From contig MARA01000019.1 of NCBI GenBank assembly GCA_001792895.1, positions 124,001 to 188,000 on the forward strand: a stretch of DNA of 64,000 nt, in the 5' to 3' direction. The notes below the pieces were generated by a model, which worked only from the letters and a program-made list of their open reading frames with translations, was not told the DNA's origin and ran no database searches. Both the position numbers and the translations under genes were made by a program. The number at the start of each line of letters is the position of its first letter. Within the stretch, counting starts at the first letter, position 1. Source of the DNA: Lentinus brumalis (taxonomy: Eukaryota; Basidiomycota; Agaricomycetes; Polyporales; Polyporaceae). Shown piece by piece: positions 12,960-24,202 of this stretch.

Positions 12960-13550
12960 GCGCGACCGGGTGCGCGCGACATGCGGTGTTTTTGCATCAG
13001 TGTCTCCAGTCACCGGCGTGTTTGGCCCTCCCTCCTCGGGCCACGTTACGTCGTGGGCTCGCTTTACAACAAATAATCGCAAGCTCAGCCAACCGCGTAG
13101 CCGAGTGTGACGGACCCTGCGACGGGGTGCGCGCGCACGAACTGCATGGGCTCTCGGTTCTGGAAATTGACGTGGGATTGTAATCAAGACCCCGACACAT
13201 CTGTACTCATTCTAGCCTTCCTGGAGATTTGCTCATCTCATGCTTGGTGTGAATGTCTGGGAAGACTGACCATCACACTAAAAGGCTGGCAGGACGCTTT
13301 GTGCAAGAACGCGGCATTGGTCCTAGTCCAGGATGACCTAGGTACATGGGTATGTATCACGATACGCACGAGAGGATTGGTCTATCGCCAAACATGTCCG
13401 ACATCGGCGGCAAGCTCCCCTCGTCGTGACCGTCCTCACTCGATCTGGAGACCGTCCATATTCCCTCCGTATTCGCGAATCGCCGTCAGGACACATGGAG
13501 CGTGCAGTGACACGCTGAGCGGCCTCGATCATGTCTTTCTGGGTGTAGGT
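12960..13550 (+). pseudogene. Relic of the acidic Ser-rich protein gene and its 3' flank
   Basis: Aligns by eye with 1655-1760: both contain GGGTGCGCG(T/C)G(G/A)CA(C/T)GCG followed by a CAGTGTCT(G/C)CAGTC block, in the same order. The Asp/Glu and Ser tracts are absent and the reading frame is broken. The similarity continues into the downstream flank (compare 13270-13550 with 2420-2650). Confidence 0.5.
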
Positions 13551-14040
13551 GCGCCGCCGGAGATGTGTCGGGTCACGGGTGGGAAGAGAGCGATGAAATC
13601 CAGGGAGAGGAACGCACGGGTAGAAGATATCCATCTGGCGGATGCACAGTCCCCGTCGGGATGAATGTGTCGCTCAGTAGCCATGTCGAAACCGTCTTAG
13701 ATCAAATATATAAAGGGCGATGCGAGAAATGGACTAGGATTTCGTATCCGGAGAGGATCTTACACGACGGTCGTGCATTCGGACACCGCTATGAGTCACA
13801 GGACGAGTCACAAGTGGGACCACAACATTGCACGAGCCCTGGAGTATAGAGACCATTCTGCAATGAGCACAACACTTCGAGGGGACTGATCTGTGCCGAT
13901 ATTCATTCGTTATCCAATTCGCGCTGTTCCGGGGATGCGACAGGTATCGGAGGATCCTGCCTGCCATCCTGGGTATCAGCCGTTAAGAGGGACGCTGGAC
14001 TCTGCCCCTCCACCGCGTGGAACCAACTGACAATGAAGAC
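13551..14040. other. No gene seen
   Basis: Short minus-strand ORFs with no recognisable motif. A TATATAAAG string occurs near 13707 on the plus strand with no gene behind it. Probably the decayed 3' half of the peptidase-like relic that follows. Confidence 0.3.
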
Positions 14041-14042
14041 GG

Positions 14043-14879
14043 TTAGTTGAGATAGCCGGCGTCCACGTCAACGGACTCGCCTGGTACCAGATGCTGAAGT
14101 GGAGAGCGAAGCCTAGTGAGTAGAAAAATCACTCGAAGCCGGGGAGACCAAGACGTACCAGTGTCTACTAAGAGGAAAAACGTGCAGTCTTCTGCATGGA
14201 TGGCACCTTGGTCATCGAAGGGGATCGCGTACGACGCAAGAGTTTCAGCAAGGGAGGGCCCCTCCACTTCAAACGTCATTTCAGCATTCGTGAGATATAC
14301 GGCGTGTTAGGAGTAACGTACCAGCCCGAGGCATGAATGAAGCATATCTCAAGTTACGAGTACCATGGTCGGGGTCGTTGGCGGGCAATTCGGTGTCCAA
14401 TACTGGCCCCTGCAGCCCATCTTCAATATCCTCGTCGCCCGAGTCGCTGTCCGATACAGTCTGCAGATCTGGAACGTCGTCAAAGTTCGCAACCGGATGC
14501 TGAGGAGCCCGCCCACTCAGCACAAGTATGAGAAAGGCGTGTGTGAAGTGGAACTGACCTTGAAACGTTCGTTGTGGCTGTCGTCAAAGATGTCGTTCGG
14601 CTCCACTGCAGCTGTAGGCCGAGTGCACTCGCGTCGGTCGACGACACGCGCCTGGTCAGGATGGATATGCTGAGTAGCCTAGTAATCGGGGATGTCAGCT
14701 TGCATGACGGTTGTCAGATACGGACAGAACACAAGGAAGCGTACATCGTCATGCTTGGGCACTGTGGCGTTCCGCAGTACAATGTCATTGGGGTCGTACG
14801 GTGCAGAGCTCGTCCTCGGAAGTGTCGACAGGGACATGTCGCTAAGGACACTAGCAGTGTTGGCGCCGGTGAGAGGCAT
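14043..14879 (-). pseudogene. Aspartic-peptidase-like relic, N-terminal half
   Basis: Minus-strand exons can be followed for a short way: PNDIVLRNATVPKHDDV (about 14740-14800), then an acidic exon (SDSDSGDEDIEDGLQGP, 14400-14470). An intron of about 54 bp leads into VEGPSLAETLASYAIPFDDQ and then FLLVDTG. The DTG codon is split by an intron (GTACGT...CTAG) in phase 1, exactly where the intact peptidase at 7590 has its intron. No second DSG/DTG half follows and the frame ends. Likely a truncated A1-like gene. Confidence 0.45.
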
Positions 14880-15900
14880 CGTTTCGGCGAGGGGTCAGTT
14901 ATGGGTGCTGCACACAAAACTTGGGATGATGTCTGAGGACTTCCTGTGACCCTGGAGAGTGGACCATCGAGCGGATGGGCAGATCCCAATGCCACGGTGC
15001 CTTAGGCGTACCAGAAACACACCCCGAAAGAAGCGAGTTCGACGCTTCGGACGGGACAAGAACACTTGGAATTCGCCGCCGCTATTGTGTGTTGATGCAG
15101 CATGCTTCCCCGCGCTGAGAGATCTCGGAGAATGATGGTGATCTCTGAGCGCAAGGAATGCTCCCTTGGAACAAGCCTGCCTGTCGGCGGAAGGATGATG
15201 GGCGGTGACTCGTCAGAGCGGTGCTTGAATGTTGGTGTGCTGGAACCTCTGTTCTGAGAGGACTTCTAGCATGAACCACCACAAGGCGGTCGCGCGCGTT
15301 CTTGCTGCGATCAACGAGTGGATCAGGACGGATCATCCCACTCCTACATCGGAGAAGCAGCGTACTTACAACAAGGACCCTGCGAAGCAGAACTTGGGCG
15401 ACCGTGGTTCGCCAGACTTGGCTATGGCTTCTGAAGCCGCTTGCGAGTCATACAGGCTGCAAATGGCATGTGAGACACAAAGCCACCGAAACCAAGTACG
15501 CTAGAACACACTTACACGCACGTTCCCATGAAGCTCCGAATCTATGCTGGCATGCGGCAGCATTCGCTGCACACCGTGTTGCAGACACGAATCGTGCGGA
15601 GAACTCTGATTCCCGCTAGGACGATGGAACGTCAGTTCGAATAGTGCAAGACGACTGTTCGGCTTGGCTCCTGACCTGGAGTTACCACCGCCGACCGCTT
15701 GTCACCCACACAACCTCATGAACTTCGAATGCCACCAAACGCGCAGCCGGCGATGCCTGGCTCTAAGTTGATAGCGGCGAGATGTCTCCCAGCGATGTGG
15801 ATTTCGGTTCCAGATACGAGGATCGTTCGTTTTCATCTCCCTTCGTGGATGCTAACGTCTTCGTCATGAGTGTAGAATGGAAGGTCGTGACAGATCAGGT
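14880..15900. other. No gene seen
   Basis: A plus-strand stretch (15271-15504) reads MNHHKAVARVLAAINEWIR but has no flanking exons or known domain. Otherwise nothing. Confidence 0.3.
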
Positions 15901-15924
15901 CCGCCTTGTAATTCACGTTCCACG

Positions 15925-16450
15925 TCAGCTGCTACACACATACGCGAGGCGACAGGCACTCAGACCGCGCGGTGTGCGCCGTAGCGTGTACCGGCAGCAA
16001 TCGCCAAGTAGCGACACTCCAGTTTGATCGCTCCAGCGATATCCCGTACCCCCGCCTATGTCACGGATAAGGAGAGGTAGGTCTATGACTTCGGGCAGAG
16101 GATACCAAGGCGTAGAGCAGTCAGAACCGGGGCAGCGCATTCACGCGGTGGCATAGACGTACCGGTATCAAGCATTCCGAAGCCACCGTCATGAACGAGT
16201 GCCTCATTCTCACCGAATTCCGGGCGATATGCGAGAATCCGTCCAGCTTCCAAGAGGTCCTCCGCTTTGTACGTTAGACAGACACGACAGTAAAAGCAGC
16301 AGCGGCATACCTTCAAACAAACGCCTCCGAGTCATATCGGGCTTGCAGGCCTTCTCGACTTTATCCTCGTCGACGGAATCGTAGTCGGAGAGGTGCCCCA
16401 GTATGAACTGGAGCTCGTACAGGTCGTCGTCATTGGCTGAGTTGCCGTTG
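15925..16450 (-). pseudogene. Second aspartic-peptidase-like relic
   Basis: Minus-strand reading AEDLLEAGRILAYRPEF followed by GGFGMLDTG parallels VEGPSLAETLASYAIPF and FLLVDTG in the 14.2-kb relic. An intron again splits the DTG codon in phase 1 (donor GTACGTCTATG). The surrounding exons are broken. It sits directly downstream of the F-box gene at 16627-18338, so it is a further unit of the same tandem array. Confidence 0.4.
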
Positions 16451-16626
16451 CGGACCCTGATCTGCTTGAATTGGAGGCAATGTGTAGTCAGCGAGAGAAC
16501 GAACAGCCGATATAGTTGGTGGACAAACCGACCAGAAGAGTGCCCACACACCTTCATTCGCAATACCCAAAATGTGGGAGCGACAGAAGTCGGGCGGCGA
16601 GTATGTACCCCAACACGGCATGCACT

Positions 16627-18338
16627 CTATTCTTCCTCCTGCTGCGCCCTTCCATCGACAACTCGGAACCGCGCCCACGTCGAGCAAGACGCCGTCGGAG
16701 TGATCATTGAGATGAACTTCACGGACAAACTCAGCTCGCGCGCGAACACGTTCACCGTTTCGTCCACGATAGGGCGAAATCGTTCCATCGCTGACAAGGA
16801 GTACCCTCCGCTTGCGCTCCGCATCATGAAAGCGCCCGGAAGAGGCATCTCAGGAAGGTCCAGGTGTATCTTCAGCTCGTGAATATGAGCAAGCGGACTC
16901 AACGCTTGCGCCATGCGTTCCTGGACATCCATCAGCAATAATACTGCGACACGGTAGCTGACAAACACCTACCACTTGGACAGTGTCCACGCCACGAGGT
17001 CTGAATCGGATCAGCTTGAGATAGGTGAGTCGCGGGTAGGCCTGAGCTACATGATGAAGGAGCTCCTCCTCTCTGTCGTCGGCACGATACTCTAGCGTCA
17101 GCTGTACGAGGCCCGGTGTCCGCGAACGGTTCAGGATTCCGCGCATCTGCGAAGAACTGAGCAGGAGGGAAAACCTCGGTCCGTCGCTGGGGACCCAGGA
17201 CCGGTACGGGGTGAGGAATTCATGATATAGATGGCGCCAGCAGCACAGGGAGAGTGTGTGCAAGGTCAAGGGCAGATGGTCGAAAAGCTGATCGGCGGGA
17301 TCTGGATACGTGATGGCGAGCTCCTCCAAGGCCGGACACGGGAAGACGGCCATGGAATCGCCTCGCCAAAGCGCTCCCGGGCGAGTAGTTCTTGTCGCCG
17401 AGAACTTGAGAACGAGGGACTGTAGAGCTGATATGTGAGAAACACTGGAGAGTACCGATGATACCAGGTCTTTGGACGGCTTTCCTCGTATGACGAGACG
17501 TCGCAAATGGGGCCAGGGATGTTGGGAGAAGACTTTCATCGGCACCGACTCCGTAGGAAGGGACAACACCTCGAGAGTCTTCTGAAGAGCTCCAAGAGCC
17601 ATGCTCAACGCTGTCCTCTCATCGCTGTAGTTGGCGTCATTGGTGAACCGTGGCTCCGCAATATACGACTCAGCTGGCTTGCGGAGGAGGTACTCAAACG
17701 ATGTGAGCGAAGCAACAGAGTCCATGCGGAGTTCGTCACTGGGACGGAGGGCAGGGCAGAAGTGGAGCTGGTGAAGCTTAAACTCGCGGATTTGTGGGAG
17801 GGACAGCACCGCACGCAATGTTGACCATGGCATTCCGTGCAGCTCTTCTTCTCGATGATAGAGTGTGACCGAACGGAGCCGCGGCATCCGTGGAAGCCAC
17901 CGTTCGACGAGCGACCCAGACAGAACACCGCAAAGCAAGCAGTTGTCGGTGAATCGCAACATATCATAATAGTGCTTCTCGAAGCAGTCGTCCCGAATCA
18001 CCAGAATTCTATGTCAGGGCGGGAGTAAGTTCAAAAGTGCAAAATGATCTGAGAAGGACCGAATTCGTACTGGACGTGCGGCCATAGAGAATATGGCAAG
18101 AACATCTGTGGTTCTGGGAGGCGGACTTGCATCGGTCGAAAGCATTGGCGGAAGAGAATTGGCATGCAAGCGGCTCGGACCTGACGAGAGGTCTGCGATA
18201 ACTCGTTCAATCCTCCCGCATGTAGCAATAGCTCGAGGAGTGAGCCAAGAACGTCGTCGTTCAGAAAAAGCCTGCATTCCCCGATTAATGAGGAACAGTT
18301 CGGGCTAGTGACCAGGGGACTCACAGATCTCCAGGCAT
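16627..18338 (-). CDS. F-box / leucine-rich-repeat-like protein 2
   Basis: Exons in transcription order: 18338-18325, 18271-18071, 18008-16973 and 16920-16627, closing to 514 residues. The first exon is just 14 bases (MPGD and a split codon). Exon 2 has the F-box-like segment LFLNDDVLGSLLELLLHAGG, then LNELSQTSRQVRAACMP. Exon 3 has leucine-rich repeats (MPRLRSVTLYHREE, LPQIREFKLHQLHFCP, YPRLTYLKLIRFRP). Exon 4 has LKIHLDLPEMPLPG and ends QEEE. It is the closest relative of the gene at 51456, which lies in the opposite orientation. The SCF adaptor role is family inference. No frame break seen. Confidence 0.8.
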
Positions 18339-18899
18339 GGTGAATGGTTGTCTCCCCTGGGCAGACGTTTGAAGTTGAATGGTGGTGGTGGTGGTGTTGC
18401 GCAACTTGAACCCGGCTCGCCACAGCATCCGGCCCTGAAGTGCCAGAATTGGGCGCCTCGAGGCTTGCACATCGTTCCAGTGGCCGCGACTCAGTGCGGA
18501 AACACTACATACCTCCCGCAGGCACCAATGGCTTCCCCAGTACTCAAGTATTGAATTCTGTCGCCTGACAACTAGCAATCTCTGATTGACGATACTGCTG
18601 CGTGATATCCTGCTTGAAAATGATCAGGACACTGGGGGCAGAATGACGACTGGTCATGCTTGTGAGTCTCTTCCCTTCCTATGCTTCTTTACTGTTCGAA
18701 ACCCAAATGCATCCGAGCAGCTCTGTAGAATGTCCGGCACAAAGTTTGTCTTTGCAGCCACGGACGTTCGTGTATGTGCTCTACCCGGCGCTCTGCCACC
18801 TTGCGCAAAATCGTATGTCCGAGCTGAGTATCATGTTTGCATGCCGTGATCCAGTACGTGCGCGACATCTCCACGTCGTTTTATTCTGAGTCTTTCTCG
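18339..18899. other. 5' flank of F-box gene 2; no other gene
   Basis: Contains a short GGT/GGTGGTGGTG microsatellite (about 18380-18396). No supportable ORF. Confidence 0.35.
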
Positions 18900-19870
18900 A
18901 GCTACATCGATCATGCCAGAGTCTTGGGCTGGCACCTGCGCCTCGCGGTCCTCGTCGGACACGTCCACGACGGCGAGGTCAGCTCCTCCTCCGAATACCT
19001 CCACCCAGCCAAGTCTATCTGCTGTCCTGCTCCACAGAAGCCCGACCCAACTCTTCTCTATTACCTCGACGCGGCACGCCCTCGCTCTCCTGCGCGCATC
19101 TGAGCTCGGCTTCGCTACAACAGGCCTAGCAGACTGCAGTGGGCGACGCGTTCCCAATCCCGACCGAGGCAATAGTCGAATCTAACATGCAGCGGTCTTT
19201 TGGTGGGCGCGAGACTCTGGCTACGCTGCAGCTGCTCTACATGGACGGGTGGAGCGCGAAGGAGGACAGGTCGAGGACGTGCCGGTCTGCGGGGTCGGCC
19301 GGAGGACGTGACGAGCGGTCTCAACGGACGCCGTGTCACCCCAGAGCCCGAGTTGAGCTCGAGGGACGACTCAGAAGGCCAAGTCTAGCACATTCGTTGT
19401 GCGAGACTCAGGTCTCTCTCTCGTTACACGTCATGGTACGTATCTCGCTGATTATTTGTGGTCGTAGTCGCGGCTGTGAAGTTCTTGACTGATCATTGCA
19501 CAGGAGGGACGCGTATCGTTTCGTTCGTCCATAGCATACTTCGTGCAGAAGCCTCAAGTCGTTCGCCACACCCTGGCAAAGCCCCAGCTTCAGAAACGCC
19601 CGTCGACGCAGACCTACGTTACTCGAGCGGGTGCGACTCAGACGATCGGCGATGATGCAATGGACGATGCGCGCGTCCGGTCCCGGTGGTCCAGCAGACA
19701 CGCTGATCCGAGCTCATGGCCCGTCGCACTCAACTTGGTTCAAATCGCGTTTATGCGCTCGAAGACCATTACCGAGTGAAAGACGGGGACACCTCCTCGA
19801 TCAGCAAGTGGAAGCACCCTCGCGGACCGGGCGACTCCTGTACGATCGCCTCTCGCAGGAGGCGTAAATC
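18900..19870 (+). pseudogene. Relic of the acidic Ser-rich protein gene
   Basis: Two segments match 600-1090. At 19500-19655 the sequence keeps the same splice acceptor (TTGCACAG here, TTTTGCAG there) and then LRAEAS, as in the intact gene, and a YSSG(C/D)DSD piece. At 19715-19830 it reads RVYALE...V.DG, matching IRVYALEAVPEQTGRNG. Frames are broken and the Asp/Glu and Ser tracts are missing. The stretch from 18913 (MPESWAGTCAS) may be a decayed first exon. Confidence 0.5.
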
Positions 19871-20781
19871 TGAGTCCTCCGTGCGCGCATCGTTTCGCCT
19901 CCGCGTACGCGCGCCTCTGGTCCGCCCGCCAGTGCATGCCAGGGCCTTCTACGTACGCGCCTCGGACGGGGTATCGACTCATCGATGTTCAAGCTGCTGC
20001 GTTTGCGCTCGATTCTGGCTCGATCACTCTCAATCTATGCCAGTGCGGGCTTGGTTGACTATGTACTCTGATTCTGGGTCGCTCGGCATTCGGTCGACGC
20101 AGGCGGCCGATCTCTGTCCCCTGGGCATGCTGTTGCGCACCTCATCCCGGCATGTCTCTCTGCTCATCTCACCAACGATGGGCTACTTCCGCGCCGAATC
20201 CTTGCTTTCGCGTCGCTGATGTTGGCAATATCGACGCTCCCTCCCATCCCTCCCACGCTATACTTGTACTGCGTGATACGCATCATTGCTCGCGATGAAT
20301 GGATATGTACGTGAATCGTCCTGTGTGCTTCGCCCGTATAAATCGATGTTCCTTTGTCTATTCTTCTGGCGTCATGTTGTGTGCAGTAAACGGCCTTCGA
20401 CTGATGTCCGCGACGCGAGGTACTAGTACATACACCGAGTCCATATTACATGATTTAGACGATGCATTCTCCGTGGCGTCCAAGGAGCAACCACTCGAAC
20501 CACGGCATGCGGCGCTGGGTGCGCATCTGGCATCTCGTGAGTTCTGGGACTTCGATATGATCAAGTGCGTCTGCAAGCAGCAAGAATAAGGAGACTTCCC
20601 TCGATCGTCCGCATGAGGGGAATACACCGAAATTTCGACAACGTCGAGGGATGAGCTAGAAGGGACGGTATGCAGCACGTGCGTCGGGTTCTTGTGACTA
20701 GCATCAAAGATGAGAGAGACATCGCGAAAAAGAGCGAGGCACTGCCGAGAGCGGGGTAAGAGCAGCAACGCATACTTATCC
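19871..20781. other. No supportable gene
   Basis: Plus-strand ORFs 19716-20219 and 20299-20589 have no recognised motif and sit in decayed DNA. Nothing else is seen. Confidence 0.3.
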
Positions 20782-21175
20782 TCAGTGGTCCAATACAAAC
20801 ATCTTGCTACTGTCAAGGTGGAAGCGAGCCCACCTCGAGCGCCCCGCTATCGGCGTGAACATGGCCAGATACTTGACGCACGAGCCCAACTCGCGCGAAA
20901 ATATGTCGACTGTCTCTTTGACGATGACGCGGAACTGCATGAGGCGATCAGTAGAATAGCCAGCTAGACCATTATGCGACAATGTTATATTCGGATCAGG
21001 CATCTCCGGGAGGTACAGGTGCAGCTTCATCTCGTAGAGACGAGCGAGCGGGGCCAACGCTCGCGCTATGCCTTCCTGGAATCCGGCCAGCGTCACACAT
21101 AGCGTCGGTCCAAGCAGGCGATGACCACTTACCACATGGACGTCATCCACGCCATGATGCCTGTATCGAATGACG
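20782..21175 (-). pseudogene. F-box gene fragment: last exon only
   Basis: The exon 20782-21075 matches exon 4 of the F-box genes: ARALAPLARLYEMKLHLYLPE, then a tail like SRWARFHLDSS. It is preceded by a normal intron (21076-21132, GTAAGT...CCAG) and by the last dozen codons of the LRR exon (RYRHHGVDDVHV). Upstream of that the F-box and repeats are gone. The retained intron shows it arose by DNA-level truncation, not through an mRNA copy. Confidence 0.6.
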
Positions 21176-22504
21176 CACCAAGGGCCTCTTCGCTTCGACT
21201 CTTAGCGTCCTCGCACCGTCTCTCCCGAGTCTCCCCGTCACAATTGTGCCTGCCCACGCCCTCTGCCCGTCTGGCTACTATCGATGTGCGTACAGTCAGC
21301 ATGCGGAGCACACGAAGAACATGATCACGGCACGTACCTGCGACCACCGTGTCTTCCCTGCCAGCTGCACGCCGCGGTGGCCGTCAAGCGTGTCCATGTC
21401 GTTGACCCTGGGTCAGCATCACGAGCGCACGGGCAGAGTTCGGACAAGGTACGCTCCGGGCTGCCCGGTCTCCTAGCCATCGCGCTGGCCGTTTGCCACT
21501 GGTGCGTGCATCGGTACATGTGCCATGCTGTCCGCTGATTCAAAAGATTGCATTCAGCGTGGGGAACAGTCGAAGGAGTCGAGCGACGGCATTCACCTGC
21601 CAATTCCAAGTCCTCCCGGCCGGGGTCAAGAGCGGATGGCGATCAGCAGCACGAGCGGATGAGGAGACTCGGAGGTCGGACGAGGTACACACCAGGACAT
21701 ACACGCGGTCTCCGATGGTGTGTAGCGGTGCGACGGCATCAGTGGCGATTCCGTGCAGGGAGGTGCGCGGATAGTGGCAGAGAGAAGGAGGCGTGGCAGA
21801 AGACAAGTATCGTGGTCAGAGGTCGGCCTGTCCGATATGCTGCGGGAGGCGTCCTTCCGAATCCGGGAGACATGAGTTCAGCGCAATAAGCGCAAATATT
21901 AATGAGCGACTTACATGCCATCGAATGCGGGCAGTGTCTTGCACCGAGAAAAAATGAGCCCTATAGCAGCGGAAGGATCCCCTCCAGGCTAGCAGTCTAA
22001 GAGGCAACATAATCGGTTTACCTTACACAGGGCCATGTGAACCCTACAATAACCTGCAGTGCTCACGGTCGACAGGTTGACATATGTAGCGAGTGAAGCG
22101 AGGAGGAGTGGTTTGCCAACCGGCCGTAGCGACCGGAATGGCGCAGACAGAAGGTGGACGGAAGTCTTCCTTCGACTCGACAGACTGAGAACCATACCGC
22201 AAAGATCTTGCGAGTCAGGCAAAGTCAGGTGTGCTGTTTTATAGTATGAGTGGAGAGAGTACAGTAAGTACCTGCATCGAGCTGCAGCCCGGTTGACTTC
22301 GACTCGCGGTAAGCGGATCTAATCTAATCTAATCACTTCAGTAAGTTAGTAAGTAAGTTCAAGTAACCGCTAACCTACAGTACCTCTGACTTGATTTACG
22401 AGCTTGCTCTTGGCTTTCACGTTCAACCATACTTAATCCGTGTCTCCATCTCTGCCAACCGCGATAGCCTCATCCTACGCGACGGTCAGTGGTCTGAGTA
22501 TCCG
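21176..22504. other. No gene; GTAAGT-rich intergenic DNA
   Basis: No supportable ORF. At 22318-22365 there is a short TAATC tandem followed by repeated GTAAGT/TAAGTAAGT units, directly upstream of the SRA gene. Confidence 0.4.
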
Positions 22505-23744
22505 ATGGGCTTCAAAAGTAAACCTGCGTTTACGCGTACCACGCCTGCGTGAGTACGTTCAAGTTCCATGATATTCACTTAGTACAAACCCAATCCTAGA
22601 GATGTCTTCGGCCACATTCCAGGTATTCCCGTGGGCTCCACGTTCGAAAATCGGTAGGTCTAGGCAGTTCATTCTTGCGCGCATCATCTGAAAGGTGGTT
22701 GGCTCGCAGGATGTATCTGCATCACACGTCCGTGCACACAGGAATGATGGCCGGAATTGCGGGCGACATGAAAGCTGGATGCTACAGCGTGGTGATGTCA
22801 GGAGGATACGAGGACGATGTTGACATGGGATATAATTTGTGAGTTCCTTTGGTCTGCATTGCGCATCTTCATCGATCTTCAACCCTCGCGTTAGCATCTA
22901 TACGGGATGCGGAGGTCGTGACCGAACTGACGGAGAGAAGGTGAGTCTCATGTCAATCTCCCGCTCGCCTCAACCCACCCGTGATGATCAAGCCTCGCGA
23001 CGGTCCCCAAACTTGTGACCAGACATTTGACAACAAGCGAAACGCCTCCCTCAGGGTCAGTCAACTTCTTGTCAAGCCTCGTCCCTGATTGACTCCATAC
23101 TCTCCAGGTATCCGCGAGTACGAAGAAGCCCGTTCGTGTCATACGGGGGTACATGTCCACGTCTGACTTTGCACCGACCAAGGGATACCGGTATGACGGA
23201 CTTTACGTGGTTGAAGAGGTAAGCTCTGCGTGGTTCCCGAGCAACTCGTCTGATTCTTGCGTCTAGGCGTGGCTGGACGTTGGAAAGAGCGGCTTCAGAG
23301 TGTGCAAGTTCCGCTTCCGTGTGCGTACTCTCGGTCGTCGCGCACTGCGCACGCTCTTACCCTCTACTGCATCCACAGCGGCTCCCCGATCAACCACCAA
23401 TCCCCCGACGGTCTATCGCCTACAGCGTCGATCTCTCCGATTGGGATCCCCCGAGGCACTTCTGGCACGATACATGCCCGTCCGTGGTGTCTAGCACGAC
23501 AACGCTCTCCTCGAAGAACAAGGTTGATAGGGATGTAATGTCCCGGCCAAGAGACTCTCCTCCACCATCTCGAGATGGCCAAAGGCGACCTGCTCCCCCG
23601 ATCCTCTCCATCCCGCCGACATACAACGTCGCCGCAACCCGCTCTCAGCAGTCTCCGGTTGTACAGACGCCAGTAACGGCGTCCGAGCCGAACGTGCTCG
23701 ACTTACTTGCCGAATGGAAGGGTTCTGTCAGGACAGGACGATGA
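22505..23744 (+). CDS. Stand-alone SRA-YDG domain protein
   Basis: SRA-YDG domains bind methylated cytosine, flipping it out in UHRF1- and SUVH-type proteins. Here the domain fills the first half: VFGHIPGIPVGSTFENR, then HHTSVHTGMMAGIAG, YSVVMSGGYEDDVD, IYTGCGGRD, TFDNKRNASLR, PVRVIRGY, and finally YRYDGLYVVEEAW with FRVCKFRFR. Exons are 22505-22548, 22600-22653, 22710-22838, 22895-22940, 23023-23055, 23108-23218, 23267-23320 and 23379-23744. All eight join in frame to 278 residues. The C-terminal 120 residues are Pro/Ser-rich and end LLAEWKG. No PHD, RING, SET or tudor partner is present, unlike UHRF1 or plant SUVH, so it would have to recruit partners. A nuclear role in reading 5-methylcytosine is family inference. 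Confidence 0.9.
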
Positions 23745-24103
23745 GTTTATATGCGGCACTGTCATCCTCCGTCAGCTTGGATTTTACTTGCGCTGTGTAC
23801 ATTTGTGAGTCGCTTTGTCGTTCCGCAATTGCCATGCTCTAACGTTGCCGCCAGATATCCTGTGGTACCATGTTATCGACTGCTTTAAGGGGTTCGTGCT
23901 GTCATAATGTTGCATGTTCTCGCAATCCATACCCCGTTTATCTTGTTCATGAATAACCCTGCGTGACCGCGTATCCGGTCTAGCCTCATGGAGTGGCACA
24001 CAGAAGCCAATGCGGGGGCATGGGCCAGCAAGTCAAAGCGAGGCGCCGGGCTCGCAAAGTGGCCCGTGCTCCGCTTTGACTTCCTGATCCATCTCCTCTC
24101 ACG
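23745..24103. other. Intergenic; no gene seen
   Basis: 3' flank of the SRA gene and promoter region of the next gene. Confidence 0.4.
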
Positions 24104-24111
24104 TATATAAG
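24104..24111 (+). promoter_or_regulatory. Probable TATA box
   Basis: TATATAAG 92 bp before the ATG at 24203, followed by a pyrimidine-rich stretch, as in many fungal core promoters. Confidence 0.45.
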
Positions 24112-24202
24112 AACATCTCATACCCTCTTCGGAGTCCCCAATCCTTGCAGCGCACCCCTTGAGCCACTTGCCCACCGCCAATACTCTGCCACACCCGCCA
24201 AT

